The notes under the pieces: generated by a model
Databases searched by the model: none
The model's input: only the letters and a program-made list of their open reading frames with translations
Told to the model about the DNA's origin: nothing
Position numbers and translations under genes: made by a program
From: Stramenopiles sp. TOSAG23-3
Lineage: Eukaryota > Sar
Reading direction: 5' to 3'
NCBI GenBank assembly: GCA_900128585.1
Contig: LT642748.1
Coordinates: 1-11,263 of the forward strand
Length of the DNA: 11,263 nt
Shown here: positions 1-6,989 of the stretch, piece by piece
How the letters are laid out: each line of letters begins with the position of its first letter
Position numbering within the stretch: position 1 is the first letter of the stretch

Positions 1-612
1 AGTTGGGGGTCTGTGTTGGGGGGTCTGTGTGGAGAGAGGAGGGGGCGAAAGAAACCAGAAGTCATTCCTGGCTATACGTAGAGTAGTAGGGAATAAGTTT
101 CATGTTTCCTATTAATAAAACAATTAAGAATAAAGATAATAAGTACAAAATTATTCTATTCATGAACAAGTATGTATACAAAGAGTTATAGATGTGTGAA
201 ACCAAGTACATCACTTTTATATTGATTTATAAGATTGGCAAGAAAACATAGAATAATTGGAAATATTGTACTTGTCACTAATACTGTCACTACTACAACT
301 ATAGAATTGAACAACTTATTTATAATTATAACAACATCTTCTGATGATTAAATAAATACAAAAAGGAACAGATGGAACAGAACAGTACAGTACAGTACAG
401 TATGGTCAACACAATTATTATTTAATTAATTAATAATTAATTGTATCACAGAGGACGACGGAGGGACGGGGACGTCTTAAATAAACACGGGATGGGGACA
501 TGCATTTCGTACCTAGGCATTCGTCCCAACGGTCCCGGAAAAGAGTTTAGGGTTAGGATTTCGGGGCAGTCGTTTCAGAGAGGGGATCAAACATACGAAT
601 ACCCCCCCCCCC
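1..612. other. Upstream intergenic region and probable promoter/5' UTR of the EGF-repeat gene
   Basis: I see no coding region here. The first 30 bases hold two copies of TTGGGGGTCTGTG (3-15 and 17-29). Bases 60-440 are strongly AT-rich. An ACAGT pentamer is repeated four times at 382-401, and an imperfect AT palindrome lies at about 412-443. From about 445 the composition becomes GC-richer. It contains a TATA-like stretch (TTAAATAAA, about 477-485), the word CGTACCTAGG at 508-517, a telomere-like TTTAGGGTTAGG at 546-557, and 11 C residues at 602-612 directly before the ATG. The composition shift suggests that the promoter and transcribed leader lie within the last 170 bases; this is inference. 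Confidence 0.5.
382..401. repeat. Pentanucleotide tandem repeat (ACAGT)x4
   Basis: Four perfect ACAGT units are visible head to tail in the AT-rich upstream region. This is a short microsatellite with no assigned function. Confidence 0.9.
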
Positions 613-2307
613 ATGGGTAAGCACAATTCTTTTTCGCCCAGCCCACGGGCAATAGTTTTTAGTCTATGTTTTCTTCAGGTCCTGTCGCTGTTCGGGACGG
701 ACGCGACTGGTGTAATCAGAGGCCTTGTCAGTAGTAGGCAGAGCCCAGGGAGCTTGGAACCCGAACCCGCTGTTGAGCCCGAACCCGCTGTTGAGCCCGA
801 ACCTGCTGTGTTATCGCCTTCATGCCCCCAGAGATGTACGTCAGAGTGCAACGAGAAGTGGTGGTCACTGACGCATTGCTTCGATGTAAAATGGGGGTGT
901 TTTCAGGGTTGTACTAAAGCGTGCAAAGCAGCTGGTGGGAGTTGTTTGGGCTTTTGCGACGGGCAGCAAGACTGGTCGCGTTGCAACAAGGAATCGTGCA
1001 AGCTCGGGTGCCAGCTGGGGTCAGGATTTAACTTTAGGTTTGACAGCGACAGCCCAGAAAATACTACCGTGGACAACTGCACGGTCAGCGAGGTGGAGTG
1101 TTTGAATGGTGGCAAGGCGGTAGGGAACTCCCCTGACTGTAGTTGCACTTGCCCAGCCGGTTTCTCCGGAGAAAAGTGCGAAGCGAGCGACGGGTGCGGT
1201 GAGACGGACATCGAGTGCGCCAATGGCGGGTCCGTTTCCGGAACGAGACCAGATTGTACTTGCACCTGTATGCCGGGATTTGCTGGGAAGAAATGCGAGG
1301 CTTTAGTAGAGTGCGAGGCAGGCCCCGGCAGCACCGCCTGTGAGAATGGTGGAAAACCTGCCGGGTCTGCGCCCAAATGCACGTGCGAATGCGCGAAAGG
1401 GTACTCTGGTCCACACTGCGCCACAAAAGATCAATGCCAAACCGGACCAGAAGGAAAGCCTTGCTCAAACGGAGGAACGGCCAAGGGGACTACTGGCACA
1501 TGCAAGTGCGAATGCGCGAAAGGGTACTCGGGATCTCACTGCGAGACGGCGGAGGCGTGCACGGAAGGTGCGAATGCCAAAGCGTGCCAAAACGGGGGGA
1601 CAGCGGCTGGCAAGCAAGGTTCGTGTTCCTGTAAGTGCGCGAAAGGTTTCACAGGCGAACACTGCGAAGAGGACGCAAAGTGTACTGGGGGTTTAAACGG
1701 CAACCCATGCGAAAACAATGGGACGCCAGAGGGCGCTGTGGGAAACTGCAAGTGTAAGTGTCCCAAAGGCTTTATAGGATCAAACTGTGAACTCCCAGAG
1801 CGGTGCAAGCTGGGCCCGGGTGGAAAGAAATGTTTGAACAGAGGCATGCCCACGGGAACGGGTACGGAATGCTCCTGCAACTGCGGTGAAATTCGTTTTA
1901 AAGGATCGCTATGCGAGATTCCAATTCCTTGCGAAACTGGCGGGGACGGTAAAATATGCCAGAATGGTGGGAAGCCAGTAGGCGCCGGAAAATTAGACTC
2001 GTGTTCTTGTAAGTGTGCAGAGGGCTTCACTGGTGAGCACTGCGAGTCGGCTGGAAAATGCGTAAAAGGACCCGACGAGAAGCCATGTGAAAATGGTGGG
2101 GCCCCCACTGGCACGCATGGATCTTGCACGTGCAACTGTAAAGTAGGCACAAGCGGCGAGCATTGTGAAAATTTGCTTGAATGTAAAGTTGGATACAACG
2201 GTAAGCCGTGTCAAAACGGAGGGACGGCAGCGGGAAAAACAGGAGATTGTAAATGTGAATGCACCAGTGAGTTTTTTGGAATTAATTGCGAGAATAAAAA
2301 GAAGTAG
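613..2307 (+). CDS. Secreted cysteine-rich protein with ten EGF-like repeats (564 aa)
   Basis: Residues about 13-31 form a hydrophobic signal-peptide core (IVFSLCFLQVLSLFG), so the product is probably secreted. Residues 49-66 are three EPEPAV units. Residues 71-133 hold 12 cysteines, several spaced C-x3-C (71/75/79, 96/100/104, 111/115, 129/133). Residues about 155-561 are ten EGF-like repeats of about 40 residues, each with six cysteines and the pattern C-x-N-G-G...C-x-C-x-C-x2-G-[FY]-x-G-x2-C-E. Repeats 6 and 7 have NNG and NRG in place of NGG; repeats 7, 9 and 10 have degenerate GF positions. N-glycosylation sequons NTT and NCT lie just before or in repeat 1. The protein ends right after repeat 10 (NKKK) with no membrane anchor, so an extracellular, cell-wall or matrix adhesion role is likely but unproven. 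The start is the first ATG and gives an intact signal peptide. The stop is tandem, TAG TAA. The precise function is not recognised. Confidence 0.93.
   Translation: MGKHNSFSPSPRAIVFSLCFLQVLSLFGTDATGVIRGLVSSRQSPGSLEPEPAVEPEPAVEPEPAVLSPSCPQRCTSECNEKWWSLTHCFDVKWGCFQGCTKACKAAGGSCLGFCDGQQDWSRCNKESCKLGCQLGSGFNFRFDSDSPENTTVDNCTVSEVECLNGGKAVGNSPDCSCTCPAGFSGEKCEASDGCGETDIECANGGSVSGTRPDCTCTCMPGFAGKKCEALVECEAGPGSTACENGGKPAGSAPKCTCECAKGYSGPHCATKDQCQTGPEGKPCSNGGTAKGTTGTCKCECAKGYSGSHCETAEACTEGANAKACQNGGTAAGKQGSCSCKCAKGFTGEHCEEDAKCTGGLNGNPCENNGTPEGAVGNCKCKCPKGFIGSNCELPERCKLGPGGKKCLNRGMPTGTGTECSCNCGEIRFKGSLCEIPIPCETGGDGKICQNGGKPVGAGKLDSCSCKCAEGFTGEHCESAGKCVKGPDEKPCENGGAPTGTHGSCTCNCKVGTSGEHCENLLECKVGYNGKPCQNGGTAAGKTGDCKCECTSEFFGINCENKKK
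757..810 (+). repeat. 18-bp in-frame tandem repeat encoding EPEPAV x3
   Basis: Three 18-bp units (757-774, 775-792, 793-810) differ at only a few bases and encode EPEPAV three times. They form a short Pro/Glu spacer between the signal peptide and the cysteine-rich module. Such repeats can change copy number by slippage without breaking the frame. Confidence 0.92.
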
Positions 2308-2494
2308 TAACAATACGAGAAGTGGTATCATAGGCGCTCCTCAACACGCCTGTTAAAAATTAAGATTATCTCGGTAAAACATGCCATACATTTTACGCTC
2401 CTAGGACAATTTGTCAATATGACAATTCCCTGACATGACATGCCAACGAGCACCGAATAAGTTCGTATTTTATATAATTATATTTTTTTACTTT

Positions 2495-2520
2495 TTTTTA
2501 AAAACAAGAAAGTTTGTTAC
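2495..2520 (+). repeat. Dispersed intergenic repeat, partial copy D
   Basis: TTTTTAAAAACAAGAAAG followed by TTTGTTA matches the first part of the repeat found at 6761, 6859, 6987 (reverse) and 7891. It diverges after about 25 bases. It lies about 190 bases downstream of the EGF-gene stop, in the same orientation as that gene. Confidence 0.45.
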
Positions 2521-2954
2521 CCTATCATCCTATCAAATTTCACTAGAATACACATTAGTATAAATATATTCATAATAGAGTTATGTTATAGGGTTATGTA
2601 AATTAGAACTGAACGTTGGTTTTAGTTTTAGTTTTTGGGTGTGTTGTGTTCTGTTCTTGTTCTTGTTGTTTTATTTATGTTCCTTGGTGTTATTTGTATG
2701 TATAATAAATAATGAGATGGGAGGGCAATGGGATGCAGTGTTAGGAAAGAAAGTTGGATTGAGACATAAATATTAATTAGCGCCTATCTAAATGTGTAGT
2801 GTATAGTTTATATATATACCTTTGCATATATCATCATTCATCATCGACTTTTTATTATTCATTCTCTAAATATTTAATTCTATAGCGCACGTACCGTACA
2901 TTCTTCACTACGCTACGACGCTACTATAATGTAATATTAAATTGTTGTTGTTTT

Positions 2955-3041
2955 CATTTTTCTTTTTTTTTCTTCTTCTTCTTCTCTTTTTTCTCTTCTT
3001 TCTCTCTCTCTCTCTCTCCTCCTCTTCTCTCTCTTCTTCTT
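2955..3041 (+). repeat. Polypyrimidine (T/C) microsatellite tract
   Basis: Almost 90 bases are pure T and C on this strand, with TTC, TC and CTC sub-repeats, flanked by AAT repeats. It lies about 300 bases before the kinesin start. It could be a promoter element able to form unusual DNA structure, or simple low-complexity DNA. The apparent reading frame across it (Leu/Phe/Ser only) is an artefact of composition. Confidence 0.85.
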
Positions 3042-3199
3042 GCTTCGTTCGCAATAATATTAATAATATAATAATAATAATAAGAAATATTCTTTTACAC
3101 TATTTTTATTGTGGGTGTGAGTGTTGGGTTTGTTGTTGTTAAATTGTTGCGATTCATCCCGTTCGAAGGAAAAGGTGGAAGCCAGAAAAAAAATAATAT

Positions 3200-3220
3200 A
3201 TGCGTGGAAAGATCTTTTAA
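3200..3220 (+). other. Possible short upstream ORF in the kinesin leader
   Basis: An ATG at 3200 starts a six-codon frame ending in TAA at 3218-3220, 118 bases before the kinesin ATG. It matters only if the transcript starts upstream of 3200, which the sequence does not show. If transcribed, it could dampen translation of the kinesin. Confidence 0.25.
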
Positions 3221-3338
3221 AAATTCTCAAAGTGTTTTCCAAAAGAGCAGAAAGAGTACACCTTGGAATTACTCCACAAGATACGCAGCGAGGAAGATTG
3301 AAGCGACTCATTAGAAGTGCAGCGCGCAGTTTCAAGCA

Positions 3339-6300
3339 ATGGAAAATATTGCCCCGACAAACACTCCGAAAAAACGGTTGCCACTTGGGCAAAAACTTGG
3401 GCTGTCGTCTACCCCCCTATCTCAAATAGGGACCCCCAGAAGTTCTTCGAATGATGCCACTGATGCCGTCAAAGTGTTCGTTCGAATAAGACCATACATT
3501 GAGCCCGAGGATGAAGACAACGGTTTCGGAGATGGCGGAAGGGAAAGCGTTGACTACGTTCACATCCACTCCCACGGCAACCAGATCTCTCTTTCGAAGA
3601 AGAAATTTGCATTTGACAATGTTTATGATGCCTCTTCGTCTCAGGAGAACATATTTAGTGATGTAGGGAAACCAGTGGCCGACGCCGCTCTCCAAGGCTA
3701 TAATGGGACGGTTTTTGCATACGGCCAAACAGGATCGGGCAAGACGCACACCATGATGGGCGCCCCGGAAGATCCAGGGCTAATCCCTCGCGTGATTCAG
3801 TACATGTTTCAGGAACTGAAGCGGAAGTATAGCGATGCCGACGGCATCAGTTTCAAGATTAGTGTGTCATACCTGGAAATTTACAATGAGCGAGTTGTTG
3901 ATTTGCTGGATGTGGAAGCAGGTACGAAGGATTTGCGTGAAAACACTAGAAAGAAGCAAGTGTACGTGGAGGGTTTAGTTGAGAAAGAAGTCTCGTGCCC
4001 CAAGGAAGCTGCCGAGTGGATGGCAGTCGGAAACAACAACCGCAAGGTCGGAAGTACAAAAATGAACAGCCAGTCTAGCCGTTCACATGCCGTGTTTACG
4101 CTCAACGTATCTATAGCATCAATGCAAAGCGGAGTGAGAGTCACGAACTGTTCAAAGGTTAACTTGGTTGATCTTGCGGGAAGCGAGCGCCAGGGAAAAA
4201 CTAAGGCCACAGGGGAGCGCTTGAAGGAAGGCGCCAACATAAACAAAAGTTTGTCCGCGCTGGGCAACGTCATTAAATCCTTGGTCTCTGCCAAGAAATG
4301 GCACGTCGCCTACCGGAATAGCAAACTTACGTTTTTGCTCCGCGACAGTTTAGGAGGAAACTCTCAAACTTCAATCCTGGCAGCAGTTTCTCCAGAAATA
4401 TCGAACGCTGCTGAGACTTTGTCTACTCTTGAATTTGTCCAAAGGGCAAAAAAGATAAAAAACAAAGTGATGAAAAACGAAGATACGGCAGGAACCAACG
4501 AGAGCCTTCGCCACCAAGTTCGGTTGCTACAAATCAAACTAGATGCGGCCACAAAGATGAATGAAGAAGCAATGGCCAAGACGCAAGAGAACAGGGACGA
4601 GGAAGTCCTTGCACTACAAACAAAGTTGGAAGACGCGACCGAACGAGCAGTCGCTGCCGAAAGGCAGCTGGAAACCGTGACGCTACACCATGCTATGAAC
4701 AAGCGAAGAGACAGTTCTTTGAGGGATTCGGTTGGTGGCTTCAGCCCTATCATGCCCCCGCTGAAAGAGCGATCAAGCGAAGAAGAGCTTTCTTGCAACG
4801 AGATAAAGATTGATTTTGGAAACGAACGGCGAACAACGTTGCAGCTAATGGAGGACAGTGTTCGCTTATCAACAGGTGATGTTGATAAGATAAACTGGCG
4901 TCAATCGATCGAGTCCTTGAACATCCAAGCTCGAGAGTCCGTTGACGGGGTTGAAGCACCTTTATTAACGTTGCAGATACAAACCTTGCGACAGGAAGTC
5001 GAATCGCTTAATGTGGAACTAGAATGCGCGAAGAAACAAATAACTGATTTGCGAAATGTTCACGAGGAGGCCTGCGAACAAAATGCAATACTACTTCGTT
5101 CGAAAATGGAGCTGCAAACACATGTGGGCGACTTGGAGTTTCAGTTTAGGATTCATGAGCGTGCCAAGTTGAAGCGAAAAATACTCCCAGTGGATCCTGT
5201 ATACGTACCCGAATACGCAAAAACAGAGATGGGGCTGCTTCGGGAAGAAAATAGAAACTTGTTAGGGGAACTTATGGCAGCGCGCCATCGTGCACTGTCG
5301 TTTAAAGTGTTCAAAGACTTGGAGGCGTTGAACATAAAAAAGCATCTGAGAAAAATCTCGACATCCATGCAAAAGTTTACCGAAAACGCCACGATTGAAA
5401 ATGCCAAGAAGAGGAAGGCAGCCAAATGTTTGAAAGACTACGACGAAAGTATTGGGAACGAATTCGGAAACTGGACAATGTTGTCTGGAGGGGCGGCAGC
5501 GAAAGGCAAACGGCAAAACGTTTATTTCGTACCAAGTACATTTGCCTTTGATGGTAGCGTTGTTGGGGACGATTTGGATGACATTTCCAAGAAGGTTAAA
5601 AAGATTTCCGCTTACAATGTATTAGAACATTTGAAACAAGGATCAGGGGCTGTCGATTGGGATAAATTTATCTCAGCCGAAGGAAAAAGCGTGCGCGACT
5701 CGAAAAGCCGACTACGCAATGAGATTTTGGAAAGATGGCTAGTAGAGCACAGGCTTCAAACTTTTAGCAAAGCAATTTCAAAATGGGTAAAGAAAAAGAA
5801 GCAGGCAGGTGATGTGTCAGACGTATTGCTCATGAGTGAAAGCGATTTGAAAACAGTGGGAATATCTAAAGATGAAAAGGCACTGGGACGCTTCAATGCC
5901 GCGAAAGAATTGTTTGAAGCAACACTTCCTAAAGACGAAGCCAAAAGACACGAAAAGGACCCGGGAGACGTGACAGGAGCAGACAGAGTGTTAGAGCAGG
6001 AAATCAAGCTTACTCCAATACAGGCGCTGAAGAAGAAGTACGGCAAACGGAACACCGCGAAAAAGGCTGCAAACGCTGGCAACATCGAAGACCTTTTGGT
6101 CTTGATAGAGACTTCTGAATTACACGAAGGGCTGTACTGGTGTGCTCTGGAGGGGCATCTAGACATGGCCACTACCATTTACAATAAGCTAAAATTCAAA
6201 TCTTCAACATTTGATATCGATTTGAGAAATGACGATGGCGACACTGCTTTTCATATGGCCTGTCGGAATGGCCATGCAGAATGTGCAGCGTTTTTGAAAG

Positions 6301-6710
6301 AGTGCGGTTCAAACATTAATACTACTGACAACGACAGCAGCAGGCCGATTATGGATGCTGCATACAACAATAATGTAGAAGTAGTAGAGTACCTCATCGG
6401 GCAAGGTGCCGTTTTGAAAGAAGTTGACAAAGATGGGATGAGTGCATTGGACTATGCCTACAAGAAGAAAAACAAACAATGCATTCGTTTGATTGATGAA
6501 GCGATTGGCGAGCCAGAAGCTCCAAAAACGGGCGGTAGACAGCGCCGCCGTCGCCTTGGATCTAGAAAACGTATAACATACCTTGAAGTTGCGGATGATG
6601 ATGAGGGTGATGTTTGCCAAAAGGAGGACCCAGAGGATGATGATTTTGACCCCACTGTGGACGAAGATATTGCGAGCGACTCGGATGAGGACGATTTATT
6701 TCTTTCTTAG
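3339..6710 (+). CDS. Kinesin-12-like motor protein with C-terminal SAM domain and ankyrin repeats (1123 aa)
   Basis: This is an N-terminal, ATP-driven microtubule motor. The motor domain spans residues about 42-376, with DAVKVFVRIRP at its start, P-loop GQTGSGKT (129-136), switch I NSQSSRSH (243-250), switch II DLAGSE (278-283) and YRNSKLT for microtubule binding; all key residues are intact. KVFVRIRP, GYNGTVFAYGQTGSGKT, LLRDSLGGNSQT and NEDT after the motor resemble kinesin-12 (KIF15/PAKRP) more than other families. Heptad-like coiled coils follow (about 385-450 and 545-625), so it probably dimerises. A SAM-like domain lies at about 800-862 (starting WLVEHRLQTF). Ankyrin-type repeats cover about 905-1056, clearest at 964-1030 (DGDTAFHMACRNGHAECAAFL). 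A basic stretch (about 1067-1078, RQRRRRLGSRKR) could be a nuclear signal, and an acidic tail ends the protein. N-terminal TPKK (9-12) fits a CDK site. Role in spindle or division-plane microtubules is inferred from family. The first ATG is used and there are no introns. Confidence 0.96.
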   Translation: MENIAPTNTPKKRLPLGQKLGLSSTPLSQIGTPRSSSNDATDAVKVFVRIRPYIEPEDEDNGFGDGGRESVDYVHIHSHGNQISLSKKKFAFDNVYDASSSQENIFSDVGKPVADAALQGYNGTVFAYGQTGSGKTHTMMGAPEDPGLIPRVIQYMFQELKRKYSDADGISFKISVSYLEIYNERVVDLLDVEAGTKDLRENTRKKQVYVEGLVEKEVSCPKEAAEWMAVGNNNRKVGSTKMNSQSSRSHAVFTLNVSIASMQSGVRVTNCSKVNLVDLAGSERQGKTKATGERLKEGANINKSLSALGNVIKSLVSAKKWHVAYRNSKLTFLLRDSLGGNSQTSILAAVSPEISNAAETLSTLEFVQRAKKIKNKVMKNEDTAGTNESLRHQVRLLQIKLDAATKMNEEAMAKTQENRDEEVLALQTKLEDATERAVAAERQLETVTLHHAMNKRRDSSLRDSVGGFSPIMPPLKERSSEEELSCNEIKIDFGNERRTTLQLMEDSVRLSTGDVDKINWRQSIESLNIQARESVDGVEAPLLTLQIQTLRQEVESLNVELECAKKQITDLRNVHEEACEQNAILLRSKMELQTHVGDLEFQFRIHERAKLKRKILPVDPVYVPEYAKTEMGLLREENRNLLGELMAARHRALSFKVFKDLEALNIKKHLRKISTSMQKFTENATIENAKKRKAAKCLKDYDESIGNEFGNWTMLSGGAAAKGKRQNVYFVPSTFAFDGSVVGDDLDDISKKVKKISAYNVLEHLKQGSGAVDWDKFISAEGKSVRDSKSRLRNEILERWLVEHRLQTFSKAISKWVKKKKQAGDVSDVLLMSESDLKTVGISKDEKALGRFNAAKELFEATLPKDEAKRHEKDPGDVTGADRVLEQEIKLTPIQALKKKYGKRNTAKKAANAGNIEDLLVLIETSELHEGLYWCALEGHLDMATTIYNKLKFKSSTFDIDLRNDDGDTAFHMACRNGHAECAAFLKECGSNINTTDNDSSRPIMDAAYNNNVEVVEYLIGQGAVLKEVDKDGMSALDYAYKKKNKQCIRLIDEAIGEPEAPKTGGRQRRRRLGSRKRITYLEVADDDEGDVCQKEDPEDDDFDPTVDEDIASDSDEDDLFLS

Positions 6711-6717
6711 TTAACGT

Positions 6718-6751
6718 ACGCACAATATACCAAAATTGTATTATTGTGCGT
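6718..6751 (+). terminator. Hairpin immediately downstream of the kinesin stop codon
   Basis: ACGCACAATA (6718-6727) pairs perfectly with TATTGTGCGT (6742-6751) around a 14-base loop, and two further outer pairs follow one mismatch. The stem begins 8 bases after the stop codon, so it should be in the kinesin mRNA 3' UTR. It might influence 3' end formation, stability or localisation of the transcript. It is labelled as a terminator only as the nearest available class. Confidence 0.45.
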
Positions 6752-6760
6752 CCGTAGACA

Positions 6761-6833
6761 TTAAATTTTAAAAACAAGAAAATTGGGCTATGATATGTGT
6801 TATATTTTAAGTAATTAAATTTAGCTTCCTCAT
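6761..6833 (+). repeat. Dispersed intergenic repeat, copy A
   Basis: It begins TTAAATTTTAAAAACAAGAA and, after a diverged middle, resumes as AAGTAATTAAATTTAGCTTC then CTCAT. It is a direct repeat of copy B 98 bases further on. It starts about 50 bases after the kinesin stop, in the kinesin sense. Confidence 0.7.
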
Positions 6834-6858
6834 ACCGCCCTAATCCTTATTAAATTTA

Positions 6859-6922
6859 TTAAATTTTAAAAACAAAAAATTGGCTGTTATTGATAAGTAA
6901 ATTAAAATTTAGCTTTCTCATG
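6859..6922 (+). repeat. Dispersed intergenic repeat, copy B
   Basis: It has the same order of blocks as copy A: TTAAATTTTAAAAACAA, TTGGCTGTTATT, then AAGTAAATTAAAATTTAGC and TTTCTCATG. Its first 28 bases (6864-6891) also form an inverted repeat with copy E at 6959-6987, matching at 27 of 29 aligned positions, with a 67-base loop. Confidence 0.75.
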
Positions 6923-6958
6923 TGCCGCGAAAATGAATCTGCTCCTTTTGTCCATTTA

Positions 6959-6987
6959 AATAACAGCCAATTTTCTTGTTTTTAAAG
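6959..6987 (-). repeat. Dispersed intergenic repeat, reverse copy E (arm of inverted repeat with copy B)
   Basis: Read on the minus strand it is CTTTAAAAACAAGAAAATT followed by GGCTGTTATT, nearly identical to copy B. It begins two bases after the predicted stop codon of the minus-strand membrane gene, so like copies A, B and D it lies downstream of a gene in that gene's sense. Confidence 0.75.
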
Positions 6988-6989
6988 GT

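Larger units (their letters stand above)
2308..3338. other. Intergenic region between EGF-repeat gene and kinesin gene
   Basis: No convincing gene is visible on either strand. From left to right it holds a small inverted repeat (TTGTCA-ATA-TGACAA, about 2411-2425), a partial copy of the dispersed repeat at about 2495-2520, a TATA-rich stretch at about 2801-2819, the word CGTACCGTAC at 2890-2899, a long T/C tract (2955-3041) and AAT runs (about 3050-3082). The last 250 bases are less AT-rich and probably include the kinesin 5' leader, with a 6-codon upstream ORF at 3200-3220. Confidence 0.5.
6711..6989. other. Convergent 3' intergenic region
   Basis: This spacer lies between the stop of the kinesin (+) and the predicted stop of the membrane-protein gene (-). 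It holds a 10-bp perfect hairpin just after the kinesin stop, two direct copies (A and B) of the dispersed repeat, and one reverse copy (E). I see no gene in it. It probably carries 3' untranslated and polyadenylation sequences for both genes. Confidence 0.6.

Noticed and set aside
617-678. A possible 62-nt intron (GTAAGC to TTCTTCAG) at the start of the EGF-repeat gene
   Set aside because: Its removal would shift the frame and destroy the signal peptide, while the unspliced reading is complete.
903-2198. Long minus-strand open frames opposite the EGF-repeat gene
   Set aside because: They are shadows of a repetitive GC-richer coding sequence. The plus frame has a signal peptide and regular cysteine repeats; the antisense proteins have no domain logic.
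2942-3142. 66-codon plus-strand frame of mostly Leu, Phe and Ser
   Set aside because: It is produced by the polypyrimidine tract and has no protein-like composition.
3121-3429. 102-codon plus-strand frame overlapping the kinesin start
   Set aside because: It overlaps the kinesin N-terminus in another frame and has no recognisable features; the kinesin frame is certain.
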